A stretch of DNA of 64,000 nucleotides from Variovorax sp. Root411 (GTDB lineage: Bacteria; Pseudomonadota; Gammaproteobacteria; Burkholderiales; Burkholderiaceae_C). Shown here one piece after another: positions 1 through 8,605 of the stretch. Below the pieces are notes generated by a model. It was not told where the DNA came from, did no database searches, and worked only from the letters and a program-made list of their open reading frames with translations. Within the stretch, counting starts at the first letter, position 1; each line of letters starts with the position of its first letter. The DNA lies in contig NZ_LMDW01000018.1 in NCBI RefSeq assembly GCF_001425205.1, positions 155,372 through 219,371 on the forward strand, written 5' to 3'. Both the position numbers and the translations under genes were made by a program.

Positions 1-13
1 CACGCCCAAAGGG

Positions 14-1048
14 GTGGAGAACATCAGGAAGGCGATCATCGAGACCGCACCTCACATGGAGGTCAGCGCGGTGCGCTCCAGTGCGACCGATCAGGACACG
101 GCGGCCGAATATGAAATCGAGACGTTGACCAACGGCGAGGTGCCGGAAGATACCCCTTGGCCTGGCGGTTCATACATCTTCCCAAAGGGCGAGGATGGGG
201 GGGCCTTGTCCTATATCAAGTTCAACGTCCCAATGGACTCGGTCACGGACGAAGAGGGTGTGTTGCAGTACGAGGACTTCCTGCGCTTCGTATGCCGCAA
301 CCTACCGGTGCGTGGCGGCTACGGTGGCCTCTCGCCCGTTCTTCCATACAGCTTCCATCGCTTCATGCCGCAAGAATACGCGCTGGCGGAACGCTTCAGC
401 GGACTGGAGATCGACAGCTATGCCTTCTCGCAAGGGTTGCAATACGTCACTCGTTCCTATGAGGGCGAGTCTTTTCAAAAGCTTCGCGCCCACTATGGCT
501 ATCTCAAGCCTAGCGCCAAAATAGAGAGCTACGGCTTTATCAAGAGCGTCAACTGGTACACCCTGCTTGGCGACGTGTTCGTTGATCGCCTGGGTGGCGA
601 AGCAGCGGTGCGATCAGCGCTGAATCGCGAGGACATCGGTATCGAGCGCATCGGCCAGTGTGTGTTGATCCGGGCTGGCCAGTTTCCGCGCCTGGGCGCG
701 CCGGAAGAGGGCCTGCCTGAGCCCTATGTGTTCGTCAATGACGTGCTGCGCGTGCTGCGCAATCCGATGCCCGATTCGCTGCACACCTACATGCCCGACA
801 TTCCGCATGCAGACAAGAAGGCGACTCGTCACTGGCAAGCGCGCTTCGATTTGCCGGGTGCGCCACCGATCCCATCCCCGCCAGAGGTGGTGCCGCAGTC
901 AAGCTCAAACGGCTGGTGGTTCACCCTGGCACTGTCCAACAGCCTGCGCCACTTCAAGACTGGCGAAATCATGCCGGTGATCAAGGGCAGTACCTTTGGT
1001 GGCACCTATTGGCAACGTATGAGCGACAAAGAGGCCGCCAAGCGATGA
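14..1048 (+). CDS. Type VI immunity family protein (DUF3396), probably 5'-partial
   Basis: The product matches by eye the DUF3396/TsiV-like family, whose members are usually encoded beside type VI secretion effectors and protect the producer. Recognisable stretches are an early PWPGGSYIF-like segment, a central GFIKSVNWYTLLGD segment and a C-terminal WQARFDLPG stretch, in about 344 residues. The reading frame stays open up to the first bases of the window, so the GTG at 14 may be internal and the true start may lie upstream. The effector partner would be outside the window on the left. The family call is from memory of conserved wording, not from a search. Confidence 0.75.
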   Translation: MENIRKAIIETAPHMEVSAVRSSATDQDTAAEYEIETLTNGEVPEDTPWPGGSYIFPKGEDGGALSYIKFNVPMDSVTDEEGVLQYEDFLRFVCRNLPVRGGYGGLSPVLPYSFHRFMPQEYALAERFSGLEIDSYAFSQGLQYVTRSYEGESFQKLRAHYGYLKPSAKIESYGFIKSVNWYTLLGDVFVDRLGGEAAVRSALNREDIGIERIGQCVLIRAGQFPRLGAPEEGLPEPYVFVNDVLRVLRNPMPDSLHTYMPDIPHADKKATRHWQARFDLPGAPPIPSPPEVVPQSSSNGWWFTLALSNSLRHFKTGEIMPVIKGSTFGGTYWQRMSDKEAAKR

Positions 1049-1078
1049 GTCCGCGACAACCTGTCCGTCATCGAAAAA

Positions 1079-1092
1079 TTGACCTAGGTCAA
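1079..1092. promoter_or_regulatory. FNR-like palindromic operator TTGACCTAGGTCAA
   Basis: A perfect 14-bp palindrome with TTGA/TCAA half sites, the target class of Crp/Fnr-family regulators carrying an E-x-x-S-R recognition helix. It ends about 95 bp before the start of the 53-aa gene. Very similar boxes precede oxc (13527) and tctC (17777), the latter at nearly the same distance. I infer that the regulator at 13607 is the likely binder. Confidence 0.6.
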
Positions 1093-1121
1093 GAAACGCG
1101 AAAATGGCGTTTGCCCTCGTC

Positions 1122-1152
1122 TAGGGTAAACCCTAAAATTCAGGGTAATCCC
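1122..1152. repeat. Tandem AGGGTAAWCCC repeats upstream of small gene
   Basis: TAGGGT and ACCCTA arms separated by AA form an inverted repeat at 1122-1135. A near copy, AGGGTAATCCC, starts at 1142, 19 bp after the first. They lie between the FNR-like box and the 53-aa gene, where promoter or operator sites are expected. The binding protein is unknown. Confidence 0.4.
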
Positions 1153-1187
1153 TTCAGTCTTTCAGTTTCAATCCTTTGGAGCCCTCA

Positions 1188-1349
1188 ATGAGCCACACCA
1201 CCCTGAATTCCAGCGCCCTGCGCGCTCCCGCTTCCTCGTCCACCGCCAACGATGCGCTGCGCGACCTGATCGCCGCAATGCCCATCGTGATCTTCTACAA
1301 GGCCGCACGCGCCGCGCTGCAGCAGCGTTCGACGGCTGTGCGCCGTTGA
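1188..1349 (+). CDS. Small basic protein of 53 aa, unknown function
   Basis: An ATG at 1188 with a GGAG ribosome-binding site seven bases upstream opens a 53-codon frame ending TGA at 1347. The product begins MSHTTLNSSALRAP, has a central amphipathic or hydrophobic stretch (LRDLIAAMPIVIFYKAA) and a basic tail ending VRR. Support comes from the good ribosome-binding site, the well-formed upstream regulatory region (FNR-like box and AGGGT repeats) and a hairpin just after the stop. I do not recognise the family; it recalls short Burkholderiales stress-induced proteins in size and charge only. Confidence 0.55.
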   Translation: MSHTTLNSSALRAPASSSTANDALRDLIAAMPIVIFYKAARAALQQRSTAVRR

Positions 1350-1376
1350 GCTTTCACACCGAAGCGATCCTCCCCG

Positions 1377-1408
1377 AAGAGCGCGCGCGAGTTACTCGCC
1401 GCGCTCTT
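1377..1408. terminator. Hairpin between convergent small gene and lysR
   Basis: Arms AAGAGCGCG (1377-1385) and CGCGCTCTT (1400-1408) can form a GC-rich stem that overlaps the stop codon of the leftward LysR gene. It lies 28 bp after the rightward small gene. The T-run is short on either strand, so a bidirectional terminator is likely but not certain. Confidence 0.4.
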
Positions 1409-2339
1409 TGTCTTTGGGGCTCTCGAACGGAACGATCTGCGCGATCAGCGACGGTCCGTCGCTCAGCAGGAAGTCCTTGAAGGCTTGCGCCACCGGCGGC
1501 AGGCGCTTGCTGCGACGGTGCACCACGTACCAGTTGAGCATCAGCGGAAAGCCCTCGACGTCGAGCACGCAGAGGCTGCCGGCTCGCATCTCCTGGCTCA
1601 CCGTGTGGGCCGACACGAAGCTAACGCCCATGCCCGCGATCACGGCCTGCTTGATGGTCTCGGTGCTGCGGATCTCCATGGCGATGTTGATGCCGCTGAG
1701 GTCGCCGCCGAAGCCGTCTTCCATCGAATGCCAGGTGTCCGATGCTTTCTCGCGCACCACGAAGGGCTCGCGCATCAGGCGCTGCAGCGGAATCCTCTTC
1801 GCGCCCACCAGCGGATGGCCCGGCGCCGCGACGATCACATAGGGGTGCGGAGCGAACGGCTGGTTGACGGTGTCGAGATCGGTCGGCGGGCGCACCATGA
1901 TCGCGAGGTCGGTGAGGTTCTCGGCGATGTGGGTCAAAAGCTCCGCACGGTTGTGCACCGTGAAGTTCAGCGTCACGCCCTGGTGGCGGCTCGCGAACTC
2001 GACCAGCAGGCGCGGAAAGAAGTAGTCGCCGGCGCTGATCACGCCCACGTTGAGCTTGCCGCCCGAGACGCCCTTGAACTGCATCATCGCGTTCTCGGCC
2101 GCCTCGAACTGCTGGATGATCGCGCGGCTGATCTGCAGCAGCTCGGTGCCCGCAGGCGTCAGGTAGATCTTCTTGCCGAACTGCTCGAAGAGCGCATTGC
2201 CCGCATGTTCCTCGAGCTTGCGCACCTGCGTGGAGACGGCGGGCTGCGTGAGGTGGAGCTCCTCGGCCGCGCGCGAAAAACTCAGCAGCCGCGCCACGGC
2301 TTCGAAGACCTTCAACTGGCGCAGGGTCGCGTGCTTCAT
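1392..2339 (-). CDS. LysR-family regulator (CbbR-like)
   Basis: A 315-aa LysR regulator. The winged HTH covers residues 1-60 (RQLKVFEAVARLLSFSRAAEE then HLTQPAVSTQVRKLEEHAG), followed by a periplasmic-binding-type effector domain. The start is the ATG at 2339, where the typical MKHATLRQLKVF N-terminus begins; a longer open frame upstream runs into pyk and is not coding. The HTH is of the CbbR/RbcR subtype, but no Calvin-cycle genes are nearby. It is last in a leftward run behind pyk, with a 17-bp gap, so it may regulate the carbon-flow genes of this block. The effector is unknown. Confidence 0.88.
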   Translation of the reverse strand: MKHATLRQLKVFEAVARLLSFSRAAEELHLTQPAVSTQVRKLEEHAGNALFEQFGKKIYLTPAGTELLQISRAIIQQFEAAENAMMQFKGVSGGKLNVGVISAGDYFFPRLLVEFASRHQGVTLNFTVHNRAELLTHIAENLTDLAIMVRPPTDLDTVNQPFAPHPYVIVAAPGHPLVGAKRIPLQRLMREPFVVREKASDTWHSMEDGFGGDLSGINIAMEIRSTETIKQAVIAGMGVSFVSAHTVSQEMRAGSLCVLDVEGFPLMLNWYVVHRRSKRLPPVAQAFKDFLLSDGPSLIAQIVPFESPKDKERGE

Positions 2340-2356
2340 CGGGAGAGAACGGTGGC

Positions 2357-3778
2357 TCAGCCGGGTATTCGCGCGACGTGCAGCAGGTTCGTCGTGCCCG
2401 ATTGACCGAAGGGCAGGCCCGCCACCACCACCACGTCGTCGCCCGCCTTCGCAAAACCTTCGGCACGCGCCGTGCGACAGGCACACTCGATCATTTCGGC
2501 CACGTAATGCACGTCGTCGACGAGCACCGCATGCACGCCCCAGACCATCGCCATGCGGCGTGCCGCGGCAACGTCGGGCGTGAGGCTCAGGATGGGCACG
2601 GCCGGGCGCTCGCGCGCAGCGCGCAGGCTGGTGAAGCCCGAGGAGGTGTACGTCACGGTGGCGGCCGGCGCGAGCAGCGCGGCCACCTGGCGCAGCGAGG
2701 CGCAGACCGCATCGGCCGTGGTCGACAGCGCCGCATCGTGCGTGGCGTCGATGCCCGCACGGTACGAGGGATCGGCTTCGACGCGCGCGATGATGCGGTC
2801 CATCATCGCGACCGCTTCGAGCGGATACCTGCCCGAGGCCGATTCGGCCGAGAGCATCACCGCATCGACGCCGTCGTAGATGGCGGTCGCAACATCGGAC
2901 ACCTCGGCGCGCGTGGGCACCGGCGATGCGATCATCGATTCGAGCATCTGCGTCGCCACCACCACCGGCTTGCCGCCCTTGCGGCAGGCGCGCACGATCA
3001 ATCGCTGCAGCTCCGGCACCTGCTCGGGCGGCAGCTCCACGCCGAGATCGCCGCGCGCCACCATCAGGCCGTCGCACAACGCGACGATGGCGTCCAGATG
3101 CTCGATGGCCGCGGGCTTCTCGAGCTTGGCCATGATCCAGGCGCGCGTGCCGATGATGGCGCGCGCCTCCTCGATATCCTCGGGCCGCTGCACGAACGAG
3201 AGCGCGACCCAGTCGACGCCCATCGACAGGCCGAAGTCGAGGTCGTCGCGGTCCTTCGGCGTCAGCGGCGAGATCGGCAGCAGCACGCTGGGCACGTTGA
3301 CGCCCTTGCGGTCCGAGATCGGCCCGCCGACCAGCACCGTGGTCTCGGCGAAGTCGGCGCCATGGTTGTCCACGCGCAGCCGCAGCTTGCCGTCGTCGAG
3401 CAGCAGCTCGGTGCCGTCCTGCAGCGCGGCGAAGATTTCCGGATGCGGCAGCGGCGCGCGGCGTGCGCTGCCGCTGGCCTTGCTGTCCATGTCGAGCCGG
3501 AAGCGCGCGCCCGCATCGAGCTGCGCGCGGCCGCCTTCGAAAGTGCCCAGCCGCAGCTTCGGCCCCTGCAGGTCCAGCAGGATGCCGATGGGCCGGCCGA
3601 ATTCCTTTTCGAGGCGGCGGATGGTCTCCAGCCGCCGCGCATGGTCGTGCTGCGTGCCGTGGCTGAAGTTGAGCCGGAACACGTCCACGCCGCGCTCGAA
3701 CAGCGCGCGGATGGCCGGCTCGTCGGTGGTGGCCGGGCCGAGCGTGGCGACGATCTTGGCGCTGCGTGTGCGTCTCAT
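2357..3778 (-). CDS. pyk: Pyruvate kinase
   Basis: A 473-aa pyruvate kinase that converts phosphoenolpyruvate and ADP to pyruvate and ATP in the cytosol. It shows the N-terminal KIVATLGPAT segment, the FRLNFSHG active-site segment, LLDLQGPKLRLG, the catalytic lysine in MAKLEKPAAIEHLD, and the metal and phosphate binding MVARGDLGVELP followed by MLSAESASG. The start at 3778 gives the usual MRRTRSAKIVATLGP N-terminus. The stop of the preceding gene is 4 bp away, so the two are probably co-transcribed. It sits in an oxalate block, where it could close a route from C2 units through PEP to pyruvate; that role is inference. Confidence 0.93.
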   Translation of the reverse strand: MRRTRSAKIVATLGPATTDEPAIRALFERGVDVFRLNFSHGTQHDHARRLETIRRLEKEFGRPIGILLDLQGPKLRLGTFEGGRAQLDAGARFRLDMDSKASGSARRAPLPHPEIFAALQDGTELLLDDGKLRLRVDNHGADFAETTVLVGGPISDRKGVNVPSVLLPISPLTPKDRDDLDFGLSMGVDWVALSFVQRPEDIEEARAIIGTRAWIMAKLEKPAAIEHLDAIVALCDGLMVARGDLGVELPPEQVPELQRLIVRACRKGGKPVVVATQMLESMIASPVPTRAEVSDVATAIYDGVDAVMLSAESASGRYPLEAVAMMDRIIARVEADPSYRAGIDATHDAALSTTADAVCASLRQVAALLAPAATVTYTSSGFTSLRAARERPAVPILSLTPDVAAARRMAMVWGVHAVLVDDVHYVAEMIECACRTARAEGFAKAGDDVVVVAGLPFGQSGTTNLLHVARIPG

Positions 3779-3782
3779 GGCG

Positions 3783-4793
3783 TCATGCCATTTCGTGGAG
3801 CTTGACGCGGCCGCGCTGGTCTTCCATCGTGCGCGCGAGCAGCTTGACCAGGCTGTAGACCGTGTCGATGTGCGGCGTCGATGTCTCGGTGAGCCGCGCC
3901 AGCTCGACCACCGCGCCCACCAATGCATCGATCTCGGGTGCACGCCCTGCTTCGACGTCCTGCAGCATCGAGGTCTTGTGCTTGCCGACTTTTTCGGCGC
4001 CCGCGATGCGCTTCTCCAGCGTCACGCGGAACTCGATGCCGAGCTTGTGCGCGACGGCCTGCGCCTCGCGCATCATCGCGGCGGCGAGATCGCGCGAGGG
4101 CGGGTACTGGCAGATGTCGACCAGCGTCGAGTGCGAGAGGCTGCTGATCGGGTTGAAGGTCAGGTTGCCCCAGAGCTTGAGCCAGATCTCGGCGCGGATG
4201 TTGTCGAGCACGGGCGCCTTGAAGCCGGCGCCGGTGAAGCAGGCCGCAACGCGATTCACGCGCTCGCTGGCCGAGCCGTCGAGCTCGCCGACCGGGAAGC
4301 GGTCGCCTTCGATGTGCTTCACCACGCCGGGCGCGATCAGCTCCGAGGCCGGGTAGACCACGCAGCCGATCACGCGCTCTGCAGGGATCTTCGCGGCCAC
4401 GAGCCCCGAGGGATCGACGCTGCGCACCGGCGTGCCTGCCAGCACACCGCCATGTTGGTGGAAGTACCAGTACGGAATGCCGTTCTGCATCGTCACGACC
4501 ACCGTGTCTGGCCCGAACAGCTTGGGCACGTCGTTCGCCACCGCCTCGACCTGGTGGGCCTTCATGGCGAGCACGACGATGTCCTGCGGACCCGCCTCGT
4601 CGTAGCGGTCGGTGGCCTTGACGTTGCGCGCCACCTGTTCCTCGCCTTCGGCCGAGACCAGCTTGATGCCGTTCCTGCCGATGGCTTCGAGGTTGGCGCC
4701 GCGCACGATGAACGTGACGTCCTCGCCGGCCAGCGCGAGCCTCGCGCCGACCAGTCCGCCGATGGCGCCCGCGCCGATGATTGCAATCTTCAT
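3783..4793 (-). CDS. 2-dehydropantoate 2-reductase family protein
   Basis: A 336-aa NADPH-dependent ketopantoate-reductase family enzyme. It has an N-terminal Rossmann motif IIGAGAIGG, the family lysine in the WLKLWGNLTFNPIS segment and the acidic C-terminal helix segment MLQDVEAGRAPEIDALVGAV. The ATG at 4793 is preceded by GGGG at good spacing; a TTG four codons upstream is less likely. Its setting between pyruvate kinase and a FAH-family gene in an oxalate block argues against pantothenate synthesis and for reduction of another 2-oxo acid. That substrate cannot be named from sequence. Confidence 0.85.
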   Translation of the reverse strand: MKIAIIGAGAIGGLVGARLALAGEDVTFIVRGANLEAIGRNGIKLVSAEGEEQVARNVKATDRYDEAGPQDIVVLAMKAHQVEAVANDVPKLFGPDTVVVTMQNGIPYWYFHQHGGVLAGTPVRSVDPSGLVAAKIPAERVIGCVVYPASELIAPGVVKHIEGDRFPVGELDGSASERVNRVAACFTGAGFKAPVLDNIRAEIWLKLWGNLTFNPISSLSHSTLVDICQYPPSRDLAAAMMREAQAVAHKLGIEFRVTLEKRIAGAEKVGKHKTSMLQDVEAGRAPEIDALVGAVVELARLTETSTPHIDTVYSLVKLLARTMEDQRGRVKLHEMA

Positions 4794-4845
4794 GTCGATC
4801 CCCAAGAGTTGAATTTCTTGCGCGGCCGCTTCGGCATGCGCGTTG

Positions 4846-5622
4846 TCAGCCGAAGCGGTTGCCGAGTTTTCCGATGCCGCCGATCTCGATCTCGACGAGG
4901 CTGCCGGGCTTCATGGAGCCGACGCCGACCGAGGTGCCGCAGAGGATCACGTCGCCGCGGTGCAGCGTCATGTCCTGCGAGATCAGGCTGACCAGTTGCT
5001 GCACCGAGAAGCGCATGTCGCTGATCGGATAGTTCTGCCGCACCTCGCCGTTGAGCAGCGTGGTCACGGTGAGTGTTGCGGCGTCGAGGCCGGTGGCCAC
5101 GACCGGGCCCATCGGGCAGAAGGTGTCGAAGCCCTTGGCGCGCACCCACTGCGCGAACGAGGCGTCGCGGTTCAGGATGTCGGCCACGGTCACGTCGTTG
5201 GCGCAGGTGTAGCCGAACACGTGGTCGAGCGCATCGGCTTCGGAGACGGCGGTGGCGGTCTTGCCGATCACGATGCCGAGTTCGCCCTCGAACACCACCT
5301 TGCCGTCGCACAGCGGCTTGCGGATCGGCGCGCCGGGCGCGAGGTAGGAGTTGGGTGTCTTCAGCAGATACAGCGGCTCCGCCGGCACCGGCAGGCCCAG
5401 CTTGGCGCCGAGCGCATGGAAGTTGTTCCACAGCGCGATCACCTTGGTCGGCTCGGTGGGCGTGAGCAGTTGCAGCCCGGCCAGCGCGAACACGCGGCCC
5501 GTGGGCTCGGAGCTGCCGAACATGTCGCCCTGGCGCTCGTGCACCGCATCGCCTTCGAGCGTGCCGAAGCCGATGCCGCCGGCGTGTTCGAAGCGGACCC
5601 ATTTCTTCTGTTCTTGCTGCAT
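4846..5622 (-). CDS. Fumarylacetoacetate hydrolase (FAH) family protein
   Basis: A 258-aa FAH-fold enzyme. It carries the metal-binding acidic motif FEGELGIVIG, the CANDVTVADIL segment, and the C-terminal GDVILCGTSVGVG and PGSLVEIEIGGIGKL stretches seen in FAH hydrolases, decarboxylases and oxaloacetate tautomerases. The start at the ATG at 5622 (MQQEQKKWVRFEHAG) is chosen over an upstream frame extension of low-complexity character. It follows the sucD-like gene after a 63-bp spacer that holds a tetranucleotide repeat. The substrate is unknown; a second, distinct FAH protein at 60387 belongs to the gentisate pathway. Confidence 0.85.
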   Translation of the reverse strand: MQQEQKKWVRFEHAGGIGFGTLEGDAVHERQGDMFGSSEPTGRVFALAGLQLLTPTEPTKVIALWNNFHALGAKLGLPVPAEPLYLLKTPNSYLAPGAPIRKPLCDGKVVFEGELGIVIGKTATAVSEADALDHVFGYTCANDVTVADILNRDASFAQWVRAKGFDTFCPMGPVVATGLDAATLTVTTLLNGEVRQNYPISDMRFSVQQLVSLISQDMTLHRGDVILCGTSVGVGSMKPGSLVEIEIGGIGKLGNRFG

Positions 5623-5669
5623 GTTGTTATGTGCTTTCTGGATGGATGAGGATTCGGGCCGGCCGTCAG

Positions 5670-5688
5670 TCAATCAATCAATCAATCA
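5670..5688. repeat. (TCAA)n tetranucleotide repeat at the end of the sucD-like gene
   Basis: Four TCAA units plus TCA cover the stop codon of the sucD-like gene. Read on the coding strand the repeat is TTGA-rich, and because the unit is 4 bp long a TGA falls in every reading frame. Slippage would change the end of the protein by only a few residues. Confidence 0.6.
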
Positions 5689-6585
5689 GTCGAACGGCAG
5701 GTAGTCGGGAATCACGAGCGAGGCCAGCAGCTTCCCCATCTCCGCCGGATTGCGCGTGACGTGGATGCCGCATTCCTTCATGACCGCGAGCTTTTCCTGC
5801 GCGGTGCCGCGGCCGCCGGAAACGATGGCGCCCGCATGGCCCATGCGCTTGCCGGGCGGCGCACTGGCGCCAGCGATGAAGCCGACGACGGGCTTGCGCA
5901 TGTGGTCGCGGATCCAGTACGCGCATTGCTCTTCGGCATCGCCGCCGATCTCGCCGACCATGATCACGGCGTCGGTGCGCGGGTCGTCGTTGAACATCCG
6001 CAGCACGTCGATGTGCCGCAGCCCGCCGACCGGATCGCCGCCGATGCCGACCACGGTCGACTGCCCGATGCCGAAGCTCGCGAGTTGGCTCGCGGCCTCG
6101 TAGGTGAGCGTGCCCGATCGCGAGACCACGCCGATGCGCCCGCGCTGGTGGATGTGGCCGGGCATGATGCCGATCTTGATTTCGCCTGGCGTGATGAGGC
6201 CGGGGCAGTTGGGGCCGAGCAGCAGCGTCTTGCGGCCCTGCATGCGGTGGCGTGTGCGGATCATGTCGCGCATCGGAATGCCTTCGGTGATGCAGATGAC
6301 GAGGTCGAGCTCGGCATCTACGGCTTCGTCGATGGCCGCGGCGGCGAAAGGTGGTGGCACGTAGATCACGGATACGGTGGCGCCGGTGCGGGCCTTGGCC
6401 TCTTTCACGGTGCCGAAGATGGGAATTCCGGCCAGCGACTCGCCTGCCTTCAGCGGGTTCACGCCTGCGACGAAGCAGTGCCGGCCGTTGCCGTATTCGA
6501 GGCACTGGGCGGTGTGGAAGCTGCCGGTCTTGCCTGTGATGCCCTGCGTGATGACGCGGGTGTGCTTGTTGATCAGGATGGACAT
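5686..6585 (-). CDS. sucD: Succinate-CoA ligase alpha subunit (ADP-forming type) paralogue
   Basis: A 299-aa alpha subunit of the succinyl-CoA synthetase family. It has an N-terminal CoA-binding domain (TRVITQGITGKTGSFHT), the LLGPNCPGLITPGE segment and the active-site histidine in MGHAGAIVSGGRGTAQEK near residue 245. Malate-CoA ligase subunits look alike and cannot be excluded. It pairs with the beta subunit at 6880-8052, but the two are separated by 294 bp filled by an extragenic inverted repeat. In this oxalate cluster the complex could recycle succinyl-CoA as CoA donor for a CoA-transferase; that is inference. Housekeeping sucCD probably lies elsewhere. Confidence 0.88.
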   Translation of the reverse strand: MSILINKHTRVITQGITGKTGSFHTAQCLEYGNGRHCFVAGVNPLKAGESLAGIPIFGTVKEAKARTGATVSVIYVPPPFAAAAIDEAVDAELDLVICITEGIPMRDMIRTRHRMQGRKTLLLGPNCPGLITPGEIKIGIMPGHIHQRGRIGVVSRSGTLTYEAASQLASFGIGQSTVVGIGGDPVGGLRHIDVLRMFNDDPRTDAVIMVGEIGGDAEEQCAYWIRDHMRKPVVGFIAGASAPPGKRMGHAGAIVSGGRGTAQEKLAVMKECGIHVTRNPAEMGKLLASLVIPDYLPFD

Positions 6586-6623
6586 GTCATTTGCTCCATG
6601 CCTGTGTTCTTGTTTCGGGGTGC

Positions 6624-6808
6624 GTGCGCAGGGCGTCGGGTAACTCCCTCCGCGAATGTCCCCCGCTTCGCTCCTCCTTTATTTCGCTGCGTGAGTCACC
6701 CGACGCCCTGCGCACGAGGGACTGCTCTGATCGATCACGTCGATGGTGGGCTTCTTTTCGCGAAATAAAGGAGAAGGCCGCAGGCCGGGGGACATTCGAG
6801 AAAAGAAG
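6624..6808. repeat. Extragenic nested inverted repeat, copy 1
   Basis: Two interleaved inverted repeats fill the gap between the synthetase genes. Arms A are a perfect 18-bp pair (GTGCGCAGGGCGTCGGGT at 6624-6641 and its complement at 6698-6715). Arms B run from 6651 (CGCGAATGTCCCCCGCTTCG and onward) and pair with 6760-6799, with a small interruption. CTTCTTTTC (6751) and GAAAAGAAG (6800) flank the right B arm. The order A-B-A'-B' recurs in copy 2 at 14265-14406. It is probably a dispersed extragenic element of this lineage. Confidence 0.8.
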
Positions 6809-6879
6809 CACGCCGTCGGCGGGATCGCGCCCTGAAGAACAACGCACACCGCATCGAACCGAAGAACGGGGTTTCATTG

Positions 6880-8052
<1,173 letters not shown>

Positions 8053-8087
8053 GGCCGGGATCGACTGCTGGATTGAATTTATTTATT

Positions 8088-8405
8088 TCAGGCGCCGAGC
8101 TCGACGCCGTGGCTTTCAGCCCAATTGAAATAGCTCGAGGAGGCCATTTCCCGTTTCCTGTGGATTTCCTTCTTCTGCTCGATGACCACCGCCAGGAATT
8201 CGGCGTCGTACGCCCTCAGGAGGTGCGGCTGATGGGTCTTCAGGTAATGGCCGATGCGCTCGTTGGCGTCCTGGCCCAGACCCATCAGTCGGTCGTAGGT
8301 TTCGCCGTCCCAGTGCCAGCGCAGGCCCAATTCGAAAAATGCTGCGTTATAGGCGTTGCGCTCGATTTCATCGCGCCAGAATTGAATGGGTGAATGGTTT
8401 TCCAT
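8088..8405 (-). CDS. Small conserved-looking protein of unknown function (105 aa)
   Basis: A 105-aa soluble protein starting MENHSPIQFWRDEIERNAYN, rich in aromatic and charged residues (RWHWDGETYDRL, KKEIHRKREMASSSYF). I do not recognise the family. The start is supported by AAGGAGA seven to eight bases upstream of the ATG. It is the first gene after an AT-rich spacer and lies 35 bp before sucC, so it may open the second transcription unit of the oxalate block. No membrane segment, signal peptide or cysteine motif is visible. Confidence 0.7.
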   Translation of the reverse strand: MENHSPIQFWRDEIERNAYNAAFFELGLRWHWDGETYDRLMGLGQDANERIGHYLKTHQPHLLRAYDAEFLAVVIEQKKEIHRKREMASSSYFNWAESHGVELGA

Positions 8406-8605
8406 GACCTTCTCCTTGAATTGATGCCGGGCTCGGCGGATTCAAATGTAGGGCCGGAGATGAATAAATAAAAATTAAACTAATTTATAGAAATCATTCA
8501 TCAGGAGTTATGAATAAGAGGCCCGAAATTCACGCGCCCAAGGGCTTTCCGCGCCACCCGCAGGCAGCGCTTTCACAACTCAGGATGGCGGGCCTGCGCC
8601 GCGCC
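8406..8605 (-). promoter_or_regulatory. AT-rich spacer with inverted repeat, probable promoter of the sucC-side unit
   Basis: This 200-bp gap between the first frc and the 105-aa gene is far more AT-rich than its surroundings. GATGAAT at 8459-8465 pairs with ATTCATC at 8496-8502, and ATAAAT/ATTTAT arms lie inside. Such a structure could be an operator over a leftward promoter. No match to the TTGA-N6-TCAA box is present. Confidence 0.3.

Noticed and set aside
1392..2339. CbbR controlling Calvin-cycle genes
   Set aside because: The HTH is CbbR-like, but no RuBisCO or other Calvin-cycle genes are nearby; only the generic LysR call is supported.
2357..3943. Longer versions of pyk (start at 3943) and of the LysR gene (start at 3077)
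   Set aside because: The extra N-terminal residues are arginine-rich and overlap neighbouring genes in other frames; conserved family N-termini begin at 3778 and 2339.
2880..4991. Long rightward open frame (703 codons) opposite pyk and the reductase gene
   Set aside because: It lies antisense to two clear enzyme genes. Its product is low-complexity arginine/serine/histidine-rich, as expected from the reverse strand of GC-rich coding DNA.
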